DNA of 6,035 bases from Bacteroidota bacterium (lineage in GTDB: Bacteria > Bacteroidota > Bacteroidia > Chitinophagales > Saprospiraceae). The stretch spans positions 1 to 6,035 of the forward strand of contig JAGWYI010000275.1 in NCBI GenBank assembly GCA_018969455.1, in the 5' to 3' direction. The notes under the pieces were generated by a model. That model was not told where the DNA came from. It saw only the letters and a list, made by a program, of their open reading frames with translations, and ran no database searches. This document shows, in pieces, positions 1 to 6,035 of this stretch; position 1 is the stretch's first letter; each line of letters begins with the position of its first letter. A program made the position numbers and the translations under genes.

Positions 1-306
1 ATGGTGGCCGATATTTTTCATATCAAGCCCATCGTTGCTACTGCAAATCCATTGAACAACATTCAGTTCCAACTGGCGCCCAATCCAGCAGCCGATCACG
101 CACAGTTGTATTTCAATTATGCACTGCCCGAAACCGCACAAGTTGCCTTGTATACGCCATCGGGCGAGCTCGTACGAAACTGGATTGTTGGGCCTGGCAG
201 TACGCGTTTGCAAATGGATTTGGCTTCGGTGCCAGCAGGCATGTACCTTGTAAGCGTTCAACATAAACAAGCCAAAGGCTTCCAAAAATTGGTCGTTGTA
301 CGGTAA
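1..306 (+). CDS. 3' end of a T9SS-secreted protein (C-terminal sorting domain only)
   Basis: The reading frame is open from the first base to a TAA stop at 304-306 (101 codons). It contains a typical type A T9SS sorting domain: an APNPA block (residues 26-30, equivalent to the common YPNP), a beta-strand-rich stretch with LYTPSGELV, then PAGMYLVSV and a basic end, QKLVVVR. Such domains sit at the extreme C terminus of large exported proteins. They direct passage through the outer membrane and are removed or used for surface attachment. The ATG at base 1 is therefore probably an internal methionine or a coincidence of the window edge, not the true start, and the functional domain of the protein lies outside the window. 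There is no signal peptide in the visible part, which agrees with a 5' truncation by the window edge. The cargo function cannot be told from this fragment. Confidence 0.88.
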   Translation: MVADIFHIKPIVATANPLNNIQFQLAPNPAADHAQLYFNYALPETAQVALYTPSGELVRNWIVGPGSTRLQMDLASVPAGMYLVSVQHKQAKGFQKLVVVR

Positions 307-336
307 TTGATCCTTTTTTTTTACAAAATACATTTA

Positions 337-379
337 CCGCCTCTTTTCGATGTTTCGTCGGAAAGAGGCGGCCTTTTTT
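337..379 (+). terminator. Rho-independent terminator after the T9SS cargo gene
   Basis: The arms CCGCCTCTTTTCGA (337-350) and TCGGAAAGAGGCGG (358-371) pair as a 14-bp stem with one G-U wobble and a 7-base loop. They are followed by CC and six T residues (374-379). The hairpin starts 30 bases after the stop codon at 306, so it terminates the upstream gene and isolates it from the protease gene at 523. Confidence 0.9.
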
Positions 380-431
380 GTAGCAAATATGCCAATCCAA
401 ATTTTTTTTAAAGTCAATTTTACGGAAATGT

Positions 432-439
432 TACTTTCG
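432..439 (+). promoter_or_regulatory. Weak candidate -7 element of the metalloprotease-like gene
   Basis: TACTTTCG differs from the Bacteroidota -7 consensus TAnnTTTG at one defined position. It lies in the 143-base gap between the preceding terminator and the ATG at 523, where a promoter is needed. I see no clear TTG-type -33 element at the expected distance upstream, where the sequence is only T/A-rich. The call is therefore tentative. If correct, the 5' leader is roughly 75-85 bases long. Confidence 0.25.
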
Positions 440-461
440 CTGCACCTATGCGTTGTGCAGC
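439..461 (+). repeat. 7-bp perfect inverted repeat in the leader of the metalloprotease-like gene
   Basis: GCTGCAC (439-445) and GTGCAGC (455-461) are exact inverted copies separated by 9 bases. The pair lies directly after the candidate -7 element, so it could form a stem-loop at the 5' end of the transcript or be a protein-binding site. There is no T tract behind it, so it is not a terminator. No function is shown by the sequence. Confidence 0.35.
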
Positions 462-522
462 CAATAATTGTGTGCACTTTTTGACAAATTCGATATAAAA
501 TCAAGTCAAATCTTCCTTTTTC

Positions 523-3500
523 ATGAAAAAACGATTACTGTTGCTTTTGCTGACAGGCTTCTTGCAGCACCTAACCGGACAAAATCTGTCCTTGTTTCAA
601 CCCATTTCCGAGTCGGAGCTCCGACTGGAGAAACCTCTTTTCCGGAGTGATTTTCCGATGGTTTACCAGACCTATAAACTGGATTACACTGCCTTGAAAG
701 CTGTTTTGAACACAGCGCCCATGGAGTTTACCCAGGCTGCTTTAAAAGGCGCATGTACGCTCCGTCTGCCCATGCCCGATGGAACTTTTGAAAATTTCGC
801 CATTTGGGAAACAGCCATGCTCGATCCGAAACTGGCAGCCGAAGCCCCTTATATTAAAACCTATGCCGGGCGCTCTCTGCGCAACAGTACCTTGGGCCTT
901 CGTTGCAGCTATACTGCCCGTGGGTTTCGAGCGATGCTTATGTATCCCGATCTGAGTACTGCATATATTGAACCATATTCCTGGAATCAAGAGCAGTTTT
1001 ACCTGGTTTTTAACCAAAAAGAGGAAAAAATTTCTCCCCTTAACCAGCTTGAACGCCAGTGGATTCCTGAAAAAACGGGCCAAACCTCGGATTCAGACCA
1101 TCCCTTTTCGCCCACGGCAGCACAAGATCGCGGCCCTGAAATCGATCCGGTAAAATTAAAAGTTTACCGTTTCGTTGTCGCCACTACTGGCGAGTTTGCC
1201 GAAGACCACGGCGGAACCAAACCGCTGGTATTGTCGGCTGTTACTGAATATGTTAATATGATCAGTGCCGCTTTTGAACGCGACATCGATTTGCGTTTGC
1301 AGTTGATCAGTGCAACCAGCAATGTCCTTTTCCTCACGCCCGGAACCGATCCCTACATTGGAAATGAGGTGGGAAACTGGCTCGACCAAAATCCCGCAGT
1401 ACTGAGTCAGTATGTCGGATCTGGTGCGTATGATGTGGGCCACGTTTTTGCCCGTTACATCACCGGCTCGGCTATTGGTGTAGCTGGCGGAATTACTTGT
1501 GGCGACGGCAAAGGCCGAGGCTGCTCGGCAGGAAATGGCAGCGGAAATTATGGCAGCTTCTTTTTGGGGGTTGTTGGCCAGGAGGTAGGGCACCAAATGA
1601 GCGGCGGCCATACCTGGAACCGTTGCAACGGTGGTGGAGGCCGGGCGGGCTTTACGGCCTTTGAGCCTGGAAGTGGCAGTACCATCATGTCCTATGCCGG
1701 CGCATGCGGATCCGATAACATTCAGGGATACGCTGATTTATACTACCACTCGGGTTCTATCGAAGAAATTAAAAACTTTTACCAGTTCAATCTGGGTACC
1801 AGCTGCGGTTCTTACATCACAACCAACAACCTGGCGCCGGTTGTGACGCTTCCATATCAAGATAATTTCTTTATCCCCATTTCCACGCCATTTGAATTGA
1901 CAGGTACTGCTGTCGATGCAGACAATGAACCCGTGGTGTACAACTGGGAAGAAGTTGACGCCGGTCCCGAAACTCCGCTTGGGGAGCCAGAAGCCAATGC
2001 AGCTACTTTTCGTACCTTATTGGCATCTGATCTTCCCAACCGCTATTTCCCCAAACTGATTACGGTCCTAACCAACGGGTTTAACGCAGCCGAGCAATTG
2101 CCTACCTACACCCGCGACCTCACTTTCCGGCTTACGGCACGCGACAATCGCACTGGCGGGGGCGGCGTAGGCTGGGCCGATGTCGCATTCAAAGCATGGC
2201 AAGGCGCAGGCCCTTTTAAGGTAAATAACCCAAATACTGCTTCAACCTTATGGAAATCAGGCGAATATGTAAATGTAACCTGGGATGTAGCTAACTCCGA
2301 TAAGGCTCCTGTTAATTGCAAAAAAGTAAATATTCGCTTGAGCCTCGATGGTGGTCAAACCTATCCGCTCACGCTGGCCAATGGAGTGGAAAATGATGGA
2401 AGCCAATATGTACTGGTTCCAGACACCATTTCAAGTCTTGCCCGCGTACGCATTGACGCAGCTGATAATGTGTTTTTTGATGTTTCAAATGCCAGCTTCA
2501 AAATACAAAAACCATCCCAACCCTCTTTTACATTCGGCTTGTCAAAAGATTACGCCCAAATTTGCCTTCCCAATGTTTTTACAGCCGAAGTTTTGAGTGC
2601 CGGGGTGCTCGGGTTTAATACGCCGGTACACCTTCAACTCAGTGGAAACGTTCCGCCAGGTGCTGTCGTGAATTTTACCCAAACAACCATCCTCCCGGGT
2701 CAGCAAAGTGCGCTTGCCATCGATCTCAATCAGGTTGACGTAAGCGGCAATTTCAACATGAATTTGCTCGCCATCCTCGAAGGCTCCAACGATACCCTGG
2801 TGCGTCCCATCAGCTTTAACCTGATTCGAAACGATTTTTCCGCATTGGCGCTCAAAACGCCTGCCGATGGCGCTCAAAATCAGGCCCTTGTGCAAATTGT
2901 GCGCTGGAACAAAGCCATTGATGCCCTAAACTATGATGTCGAAGTATCTAAAAGTCCGGCTTTTGACTCTTTGATCGCTTTTAAATATGGTGTTCTGGTG
3001 GATACTTTTAAAGTCCCCGTGTTGCTGGAAAAAGGTGAAGCTTACTACTGGCATGTGCGCCCCAACAATTTATGCGGAGCTGGCGCCTGGACCGACCCCG
3101 GGTTCTTTTCTACTTTTGTTGAAGACTGTAAGGTGGTGAATGCCAATGACCTGCCTAAAAACATCACAGGCGGATCAACACCCACCATTGAATCCAAAGT
3201 TACCGTAATAGGCGGTGGAACCATTTCCGACTTGAACGTTCGGGAATTAAAAGGTTATCATGAGTTTTTTAAAGACCTGACTGCTCGCCTGATATCGCCC
3301 ACAGGTACAGAGGTAATCTTGTTCTCTGATAAATGCGGCAACTTCAACGGCAGTTTTGATTTTGCACTGGACGATGCCGCGTTGGGCGCTTTTGCCTGCC
3401 CACCTCAAAATAATGGTAACCCAACCCGCCCTCAAAATCCATTGAGCGCCTTCAATGGTCAAAATGCAGCAGGTGTGTGGACCCTGCGCATCAAAGACAA

Positions 3501-4173
3501 TGTGGTTGGCGGTGGCGGATCAATCTCTGCATTTACCCTGGAATACTGCGCAAGCCTGCAATTGCAACCTCCATTTTTGGTCAACAACAACGTGCTGCAC
3601 CTGAGCCCGGGCTCTAATGCAACCATTCCGTCCAGCCTGCTGCTGGCCCAAGATGCCAATAATACCGCCGCTCAACTGGAATTTATCCTGCTCACGGTGC
3701 CAGATTATGGCGTTTTGGATAAAGCAGGCTTCGGTCAACTAAAAGCAGGCGATCATTTTACACAGGAAGACATCAACAACGGAACAATTCGTTTCTATGA
3801 TTATGGCTTGAATGCAGGACCTGATGGATTTAAATTTGTGGTAAGCGATGGCGAAGGCGGTTTTGCCGCTACACCCAGGTTTGTCATCAACACGGAAGTG
3901 GTTGCAACCAAAGAGCCAGAAAAAAAGGAAATGGCTTTTGTGCTTTACCCCAACCCAGCCAACGCGTCTGTATGGATTTTTACCGATCAAAATCACAACG
4001 AATCTCTGCGCGTACGCCTGTGGGATGTTGCCGGAAACATGGTACTCGAAAGCTTCTTGCCGGAAGGAACCGACCGATTGCAACTTAATACGGCCAATTT
4101 TACCCCGGGTATGTACCTCGTGCGCCTGGAAGGCGCCAATGGGGCAGGGGTGCGAAAATTGATGATCCACTAA
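523..4173 (+). CDS. Secreted reprolysin-like (metzincin) metalloprotease family protein with altered zinc site and T9SS sorting domain
   Basis: The gene encodes 1216 residues. The start is fixed by an immediate signal peptide (MKKR, then a leucine-rich core, cleavage near residues 19-20, no lipobox); no Shine-Dalgarno is present. Visible modules, in order: a propeptide-like region (about 21-205, with LPMPDGTF at 82-89); a metzincin catalytic-type domain (about 211-429); Ig/cadherin-like regions (about 435-665); a further beta region (about 667-770); an FN3-like module (about 774-863); a P/Homo B domain (about 873-1009, containing LISPTGTEV and WTLRIKDN); a CSPG/cadherin-like module (about 1016-1126); and a T9SS type A domain (about 1138-1216, YPNPA at 1142-1146). 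The family zinc motif HExxHxxGxxH here reads QEVGHQMSGGH (353-363): H357, H363 and the catalytic E354 remain, but the first histidine is Q353 (CAG) and the glycine is S360. The Met-turn is intact (STIMSYAG, M389). By family, the protein would be a surface or extracellular endopeptidase; with this site, activity is uncertain. The frame is intact throughout. Confidence 0.93.
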   Translation: MKKRLLLLLLTGFLQHLTGQNLSLFQPISESELRLEKPLFRSDFPMVYQTYKLDYTALKAVLNTAPMEFTQAALKGACTLRLPMPDGTFENFAIWETAMLDPKLAAEAPYIKTYAGRSLRNSTLGLRCSYTARGFRAMLMYPDLSTAYIEPYSWNQEQFYLVFNQKEEKISPLNQLERQWIPEKTGQTSDSDHPFSPTAAQDRGPEIDPVKLKVYRFVVATTGEFAEDHGGTKPLVLSAVTEYVNMISAAFERDIDLRLQLISATSNVLFLTPGTDPYIGNEVGNWLDQNPAVLSQYVGSGAYDVGHVFARYITGSAIGVAGGITCGDGKGRGCSAGNGSGNYGSFFLGVVGQEVGHQMSGGHTWNRCNGGGGRAGFTAFEPGSGSTIMSYAGACGSDNIQGYADLYYHSGSIEEIKNFYQFNLGTSCGSYITTNNLAPVVTLPYQDNFFIPISTPFELTGTAVDADNEPVVYNWEEVDAGPETPLGEPEANAATFRTLLASDLPNRYFPKLITVLTNGFNAAEQLPTYTRDLTFRLTARDNRTGGGGVGWADVAFKAWQGAGPFKVNNPNTASTLWKSGEYVNVTWDVANSDKAPVNCKKVNIRLSLDGGQTYPLTLANGVENDGSQYVLVPDTISSLARVRIDAADNVFFDVSNASFKIQKPSQPSFTFGLSKDYAQICLPNVFTAEVLSAGVLGFNTPVHLQLSGNVPPGAVVNFTQTTILPGQQSALAIDLNQVDVSGNFNMNLLAILEGSNDTLVRPISFNLIRNDFSALALKTPADGAQNQALVQIVRWNKAIDALNYDVEVSKSPAFDSLIAFKYGVLVDTFKVPVLLEKGEAYYWHVRPNNLCGAGAWTDPGFFSTFVEDCKVVNANDLPKNITGGSTPTIESKVTVIGGGTISDLNVRELKGYHEFFKDLTARLISPTGTEVILFSDKCGNFNGSFDFALDDAALGAFACPPQNNGNPTRPQNPLSAFNGQNAAGVWTLRIKDNVVGGGGSISAFTLEYCASLQLQPPFLVNNNVLHLSPGSNATIPSSLLLAQDANNTAAQLEFILLTVPDYGVLDKAGFGQLKAGDHFTQEDINNGTIRFYDYGLNAGPDGFKFVVSDGEGGFAATPRFVINTEVVATKEPEKKEMAFVLYPNPANASVWIFTDQNHNESLRVRLWDVAGNMVLESFLPEGTDRLQLNTANFTPGMYLVRLEGANGAGVRKLMIH

Positions 4174-4198
4174 ATTTTTTTGTGTTCTGCTAAAAAAG

Positions 4199-4237
4199 AA
4201 GGGAGCCTGCACCATTGCAGACTCCCTTTTGCTTTTT
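4199..4237. terminator. Bidirectional rho-independent terminator between convergent transcription units
   Basis: AAGGGAG (4199-4205) pairs with CTCCCTT (4222-4228). After one C/A mismatch, CTGC (4207-4210) pairs with GCAG (4217-4220) around a 6-base loop. On the plus strand the stem runs into TTTT, GC and TTTTT (4227-4237), 25 bases after the protease stop. On the minus strand it is followed by CTTTTTTA (complement of 4191-4198), so it also serves the tail collar operon, whose last stop codon is at 4255-4257. Confidence 0.88.
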
Positions 4238-4254
4238 CGGATGGGTATGATTAT

Positions 4255-4773
4255 TCACGAACGTGGAGGAAAAACCCCTTGCAACGCAATGATAAAATTG
4301 AGGGAAAGAAAGGGTTGCATGTTGGCATGTGGCATGTTGTTGCCCGTAAAACCAATAGCGCCTTGATTGAAACTTACATTCGGGTTGCCGCCCGAATAAA
4401 CGCCACCACCAGATGAACGGGCAATGCCGTTGCCGGTGATGATGTTTGTATCGCCCGGATCTGCCACCGCCATTACATTGTGCGAATGCGCCGGCATCTC
4501 CTGCGTTGTGAGCGTAACCGTTTCTTCACCGCCGGTTTCTCCTTCAACATAATCGGTTAGGCCCTTTCCTTGTCCGTAAAAAACAGGAATACGTCCGCGA
4601 TAATCAGGTAGGCCAAAGTTAACCCTTCCATCACCGCCATACATGGTGCCTAAGAGGGAGAACAGGGCCGTATTTTGGCTGATAGGAAGGATTTGACCTT
4701 CACAAACAGCCCAACCAATGGGTGGGAAGTTGAAACCGACGATGCGAATTTCGCCCAGATATGGATCTTGCAT
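4255..4773 (-). CDS. Phage tail collar domain / MdpB-like protein (third gene of the cluster)
   Basis: The product is 172 residues with no signal peptide. The N-terminal phage tail collar domain (about 5-61) shows YLGEIRI, GWAVCEGQ (20-27), LLGTMYGGDG (40-49) and FGLPDYRGR (53-61). Next come TVTLTTQEMPAHSHN with an HxH pair (H96, H98), a variable Gly/Asn/Ser-rich stretch (about 100-145), and a conserved end, LSLNFIIALQGVFPPRS. This order matches proteins annotated as microcystin-dependent protein or tail fiber protein, usually about 170-200 residues, so it is full length. In phages the domain belongs to trimeric tail fibers; the role of stand-alone bacterial copies is not settled. It begins 18 bases after the stop of its upstream neighbour and ends at the shared terminator, so it is the last gene of the operon. 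It resembles the first gene more than the middle one. No Shine-Dalgarno is seen. Confidence 0.9.
   Translation of the reverse strand: MQDPYLGEIRIVGFNFPPIGWAVCEGQILPISQNTALFSLLGTMYGGDGRVNFGLPDYRGRIPVFYGQGKGLTDYVEGETGGEETVTLTTQEMPAHSHNVMAVADPGDTNIITGNGIARSSGGGVYSGGNPNVSFNQGAIGFTGNNMPHANMQPFLSLNFIIALQGVFPPRS
4633..4658 (-). repeat. 26-base near-identical tract shared with the first tail collar gene (copy A)
   Basis: This tract in the third collar gene matches 5714-5739 in the first with one mismatch (T4651 versus C5732); its first 18 bases are identical. It codes for part of the LLGTMYGG motif. The conservation extends to synonymous positions, which fits recent duplication or gene conversion between the outer two genes; the equivalent tract of the middle gene is more diverged. 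Confidence 0.6.
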
Positions 4774-4791
4774 AGTTATTAAATGGTTGAT

Positions 4792-5307
4792 TTATTGTTG
4801 TGATGGATAAATGCCGGACCAGGCAATGATAAATGAAGTAGTTAGGAAAGGCATTCTGTTTTCATGCGGCTGCGAACCACCGACCGGCGTTAAGGAGTTG
4901 TTCTGCATGGCAACGCTGGGGTTATCCCCAAAAAAAGCATTTACCTGCGATGATTGCGCCAGGTAATTGTTGCTCGGGTTGGGTGTATTGGCAGTAGCAG
5001 AAGATGCTGTAAACGGGTGGGTATGCGCTGGCAATTGGTCTGGAGTCAAAGTGACCGTCTCAGAACCCAGCATTGCGCCAATGGCATAATTCTGACCATC
5101 CGGGCCAAAACCCTGGTGGATAGGTGTTCTGCTGCGCAAATCGGGAAGCCCAAAGGTAGTTACACCGTCTCCCCCGTAGGTGGTTCCAATCAAGCTGTAC
5201 AAGGTTTCATACTCGGTAATAGAAACCAGGCTTCCATCGCAGAAAAACCAACCATATGGCGCATAATTTCCGGCAAATATTCGAATTTGACCTATAAAAG
5301 GATCCAT
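4792..5307 (-). CDS. Phage tail collar domain / MdpB-like protein (second gene, divergent copy)
   Basis: The product is 171 residues. The collar domain is recognisable (PFIGQIRIFAGNYAPYGW at 3-20, FFCDGSL, LIGTTYGGDG at 39-48, FGLPDLRSR at 52-60), followed by TVTLTPDQLPAHTHPF with the HxH pair at H95 and H97. The middle part is rich in Ser, Asn and Thr and differs from both neighbours. Its C-terminal block is also altered: MPFLTTSFIIAWSGIYPSQQ where the other two have a QPxLxLNFxIALxGxFPxR pattern. It also has FFCDGS where they have A(V/L)C(E/N)GQ. This suggests a specialised paralog, perhaps a partner subunit, not a recent duplicate. The start ATG at 5307 gives the family-typical MDPFIG beginning. 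It lies 37 bases after the first gene and 18 before the third, consistent with one operon. No signal peptide is present. Confidence 0.9.
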   Translation of the reverse strand: MDPFIGQIRIFAGNYAPYGWFFCDGSLVSITEYETLYSLIGTTYGGDGVTTFGLPDLRSRTPIHQGFGPDGQNYAIGAMLGSETVTLTPDQLPAHTHPFTASSATANTPNPSNNYLAQSSQVNAFFGDNPSVAMQNNSLTPVGGSQPHENRMPFLTTSFIIAWSGIYPSQQ

Positions 5308-5344
5308 GTTGATTCAATTTGTGTTGTTAAAAATGGGTGCAGGT

Positions 5345-5854
5345 CTAGTTTCTGGAAGGGAAAATGCCCCGCAGCGCAATACAAAAATTCAGTACCAGGG
5401 ATGGCTGAAGGTTGTTGTGCGGGGTGTTTGTGCCCGTTTGGGCAATAGTGGCCGGGTTGGGCTGGGTTGCATTCAAAGTGGCAGCATAAAACTCGGCTGG
5501 TGCGGTGTTCGTGTACAAAGCCCCGGCAGGGTTGTTGGTGTTGATGCTCGGATCCACCACAATCGCCACCATATTGTGTTGGTGCTGCGGAATCTGAGTG
5601 GTGTCGAGCGTAACGGTCGCGCTGCCGCCTTTTAATCCTTGCGGAAACACATCAGTGTGATGCATTGCAGCCCGCCCCTGCAAATCGGGGAGCGCAAAGG
5701 TGGTTTGACCGTTACCGCCATACATGGTGCCCAAGAGGGCAAAAAGGGCTTGATTCTGCTGTATTTGCATCAATTGACCGTTGCATAAAGCCCAGCCTTT
5801 TGGTGCAAAGTTGAAACCAGCAATCATGATCTCCCCAAGAAATGGTTCTGACAT
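5345..5854 (-). CDS. Phage tail collar domain / MdpB-like protein (first gene of the cluster)
   Basis: The product is 169 residues when started at the ATG whose first base is 5854 (MSEPFLGEI). This is preferred over an in-frame ATG at 5920: it aligns with the starts of the two paralogs, and the extra 22 residues (Cys/His/Phe-rich) are unlike any family N terminus. Collar domain features are GWALCNGQ (20-27), LLGTMYGGNG (40-49) and FALPDLQGR (53-61). These are followed by TVTLDTTQIPQHQHNM with an HxH pair (H91, H93), an Ala/Thr/Asn/Pro-rich variable stretch, and the conserved end LVLNFCIALRGIFPSRN. The protein is probably a tail-fiber-like assembly or surface protein; its cellular role and export route cannot be read from the sequence. 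It is the promoter-proximal gene of the three. No Shine-Dalgarno precedes the ATG; the upstream 26 bases are A/T-rich. Confidence 0.88.
   Translation of the reverse strand: MSEPFLGEIMIAGFNFAPKGWALCNGQLMQIQQNQALFALLGTMYGGNGQTTFALPDLQGRAAMHHTDVFPQGLKGGSATVTLDTTQIPQHQHNMVAIVVDPSINTNNPAGALYTNTAPAEFYAATLNATQPNPATIAQTGTNTPHNNLQPSLVLNFCIALRGIFPSRN
5714..5739 (-). repeat. 26-base near-identical tract shared with the third tail collar gene (copy B)
   Basis: This is the partner of 4633-4658, with 25 of 26 bases identical, in the same orientation and at the same codon position of the collar domain (LLGTMYGG). Confidence 0.6.
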
Positions 5855-5873
5855 AATAAAGTAGTTAAAAATG

Positions 5874-5906
5874 AAAAAATAGGTGATATGACAAGCGTGT
5901 ACGCAA
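5874..5906 (-). promoter_or_regulatory. Weak promoter candidate for the tail collar operon
   Basis: On the minus strand, TATTTTTT (5881 to 5874) resembles the Bacteroidota -7 element TAnnTTTG except at its last base, and a TTG (5906 to 5904) lies 22 bases upstream as a possible -33 element. It sits about 20 bases before the chosen start at 5854, giving a very short leader. The match is loose, and T-rich sequence makes chance matches likely. Confidence 0.25.
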
Positions 5907-5914
5907 CACGTTGT
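5891..5914. repeat. Inverted repeat upstream of the tail collar operon
   Basis: ACAAGCGTGT (5891-5900) and ACACGTTGT (5906-5914) form inverted arms of 9 bp with one bulged G (5895) and a 5-base centre (ACGCA). There is no adjacent T tract on the minus strand to make it a terminator of an upstream gene. It overlaps the candidate -33 element, so it could be an operator or a leader hairpin. Confidence 0.4.
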
Positions 5915-6035
5915 TTTCAAAAAAATGCGAATCCATCCTGGTTTTTCACGCAGGCGGGGCGAAGAAATGATACGGGAAATGCAGTATTAAAAAATGGATG
6001 CCATTCATCGCGATACATCTTGCATCCTGTTCGAA

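Larger units (their letters stand above)
5855..6035. other. Upstream region of the tail collar operon; possible divergent gene start at the right edge
   Basis: No complete gene is visible in these 181 bases. Besides the inverted repeat and weak promoter candidate, an ATG at 5994 on the plus strand, preceded by TTAAAAA, opens a frame (MDAIHRDTSCILFE) that runs off the window after 14 codons. It could be the start of a divergent gene, but 14 codons cannot establish this. On the minus strand two frames are open from the edge for about 29 to 38 codons, which is too short to support a gene end. Confidence 0.3.

Noticed and set aside
481..499. TTGACA (481-486) and TATAAA (494-499) as a sigma70-type promoter
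   Set aside because: The spacer is only 7 bases, far from the 17 needed, and Bacteroidota housekeeping promoters use a different consensus.
468..650. 60-codon plus-strand frame overlapping the start of the protease gene
   Set aside because: It overlaps the signal peptide coding region in another frame and has no recognisable features.
3739..4215. 158-codon minus-strand open frame opposite the end of the protease gene
   Set aside because: It is antisense to a clearly coding frame with a recognisable T9SS domain, shows no domain itself, and crosses the bidirectional terminator.
4954..5448. 164-codon plus-strand open frame opposite the first and second collar genes
   Set aside because: It lies antisense across two genes with strong family motifs and the gap between them; its translation has no recognisable pattern.
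5855..5920. Longer start at 5920 for the first collar gene, adding 22 residues
   Set aside because: The extension has no family-like sequence. The ATG at 5854 gives MSEPFLGEI, which aligns with the starts of the two paralogs, and the extension would cover the probable promoter.
1..6035. CRISPR arrays, tRNA or rRNA genes, insertion sequences
   Set aside because: No regularly spaced repeats, cloverleaf-like sequences, rRNA-like stretches or transposase frames with terminal inverted repeats were seen.

Overview
The window looks like chromosomal DNA of a Bacteroidota bacterium, probably a Saprospiraceae-like member of the Chitinophagia/Saprospiria. Two adjacent plus-strand genes end in type IX secretion (T9SS) type A sorting domains, a system essentially confined to this phylum. 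None of the start codons has a purine-rich Shine-Dalgarno sequence, which is usual there. Base composition is moderate. The lineage is an inference from these traits, not from a marker gene.

Layout: (1) 1-306 is the 3' end of a gene for a secreted T9SS cargo protein, closed by a strong rho-independent terminator at 337-379. (2) 523-4173 encodes a 1216-residue secreted multidomain protein of the reprolysin-like (metzincin) zinc metalloprotease type: signal peptide, propeptide, catalytic-type domain, Ig/FN3-like modules, a P/Homo B domain, a cadherin/CSPG-like module and a T9SS C-terminal domain. Its zinc motif reads QEVGHQMSGGH where the family has HExxHxxGxxH, so the first zinc-ligand histidine is glutamine (Q353) and the conserved glycine is serine (S360). 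(3) A hairpin with T tracts on both sides (4199-4237) separates it from a convergent minus-strand cluster. (4) Three tandem minus-strand genes (5854-5345, 5307-4792, 4773-4255; 169-172 residues each) encode phage tail collar / microcystin-dependent (MdpB-like) proteins, spaced by 37 and 18 bases, so probably one operon read from right to left. (5) 5855-6035 is the upstream region of that operon, with a weak promoter candidate and an inverted repeat. A possible divergent gene start lies at the right edge.

The two plus-strand genes are both secreted or surface products, but the terminator between them indicates separate transcription. The tail collar genes have no signal peptides and no other phage genes beside them here. 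They look like a duplicated family with one more divergent member (the middle one). Nothing in the window links the protease and the collar proteins functionally beyond adjacency. The most noteworthy observation is the altered zinc site in an otherwise intact protease-like protein.
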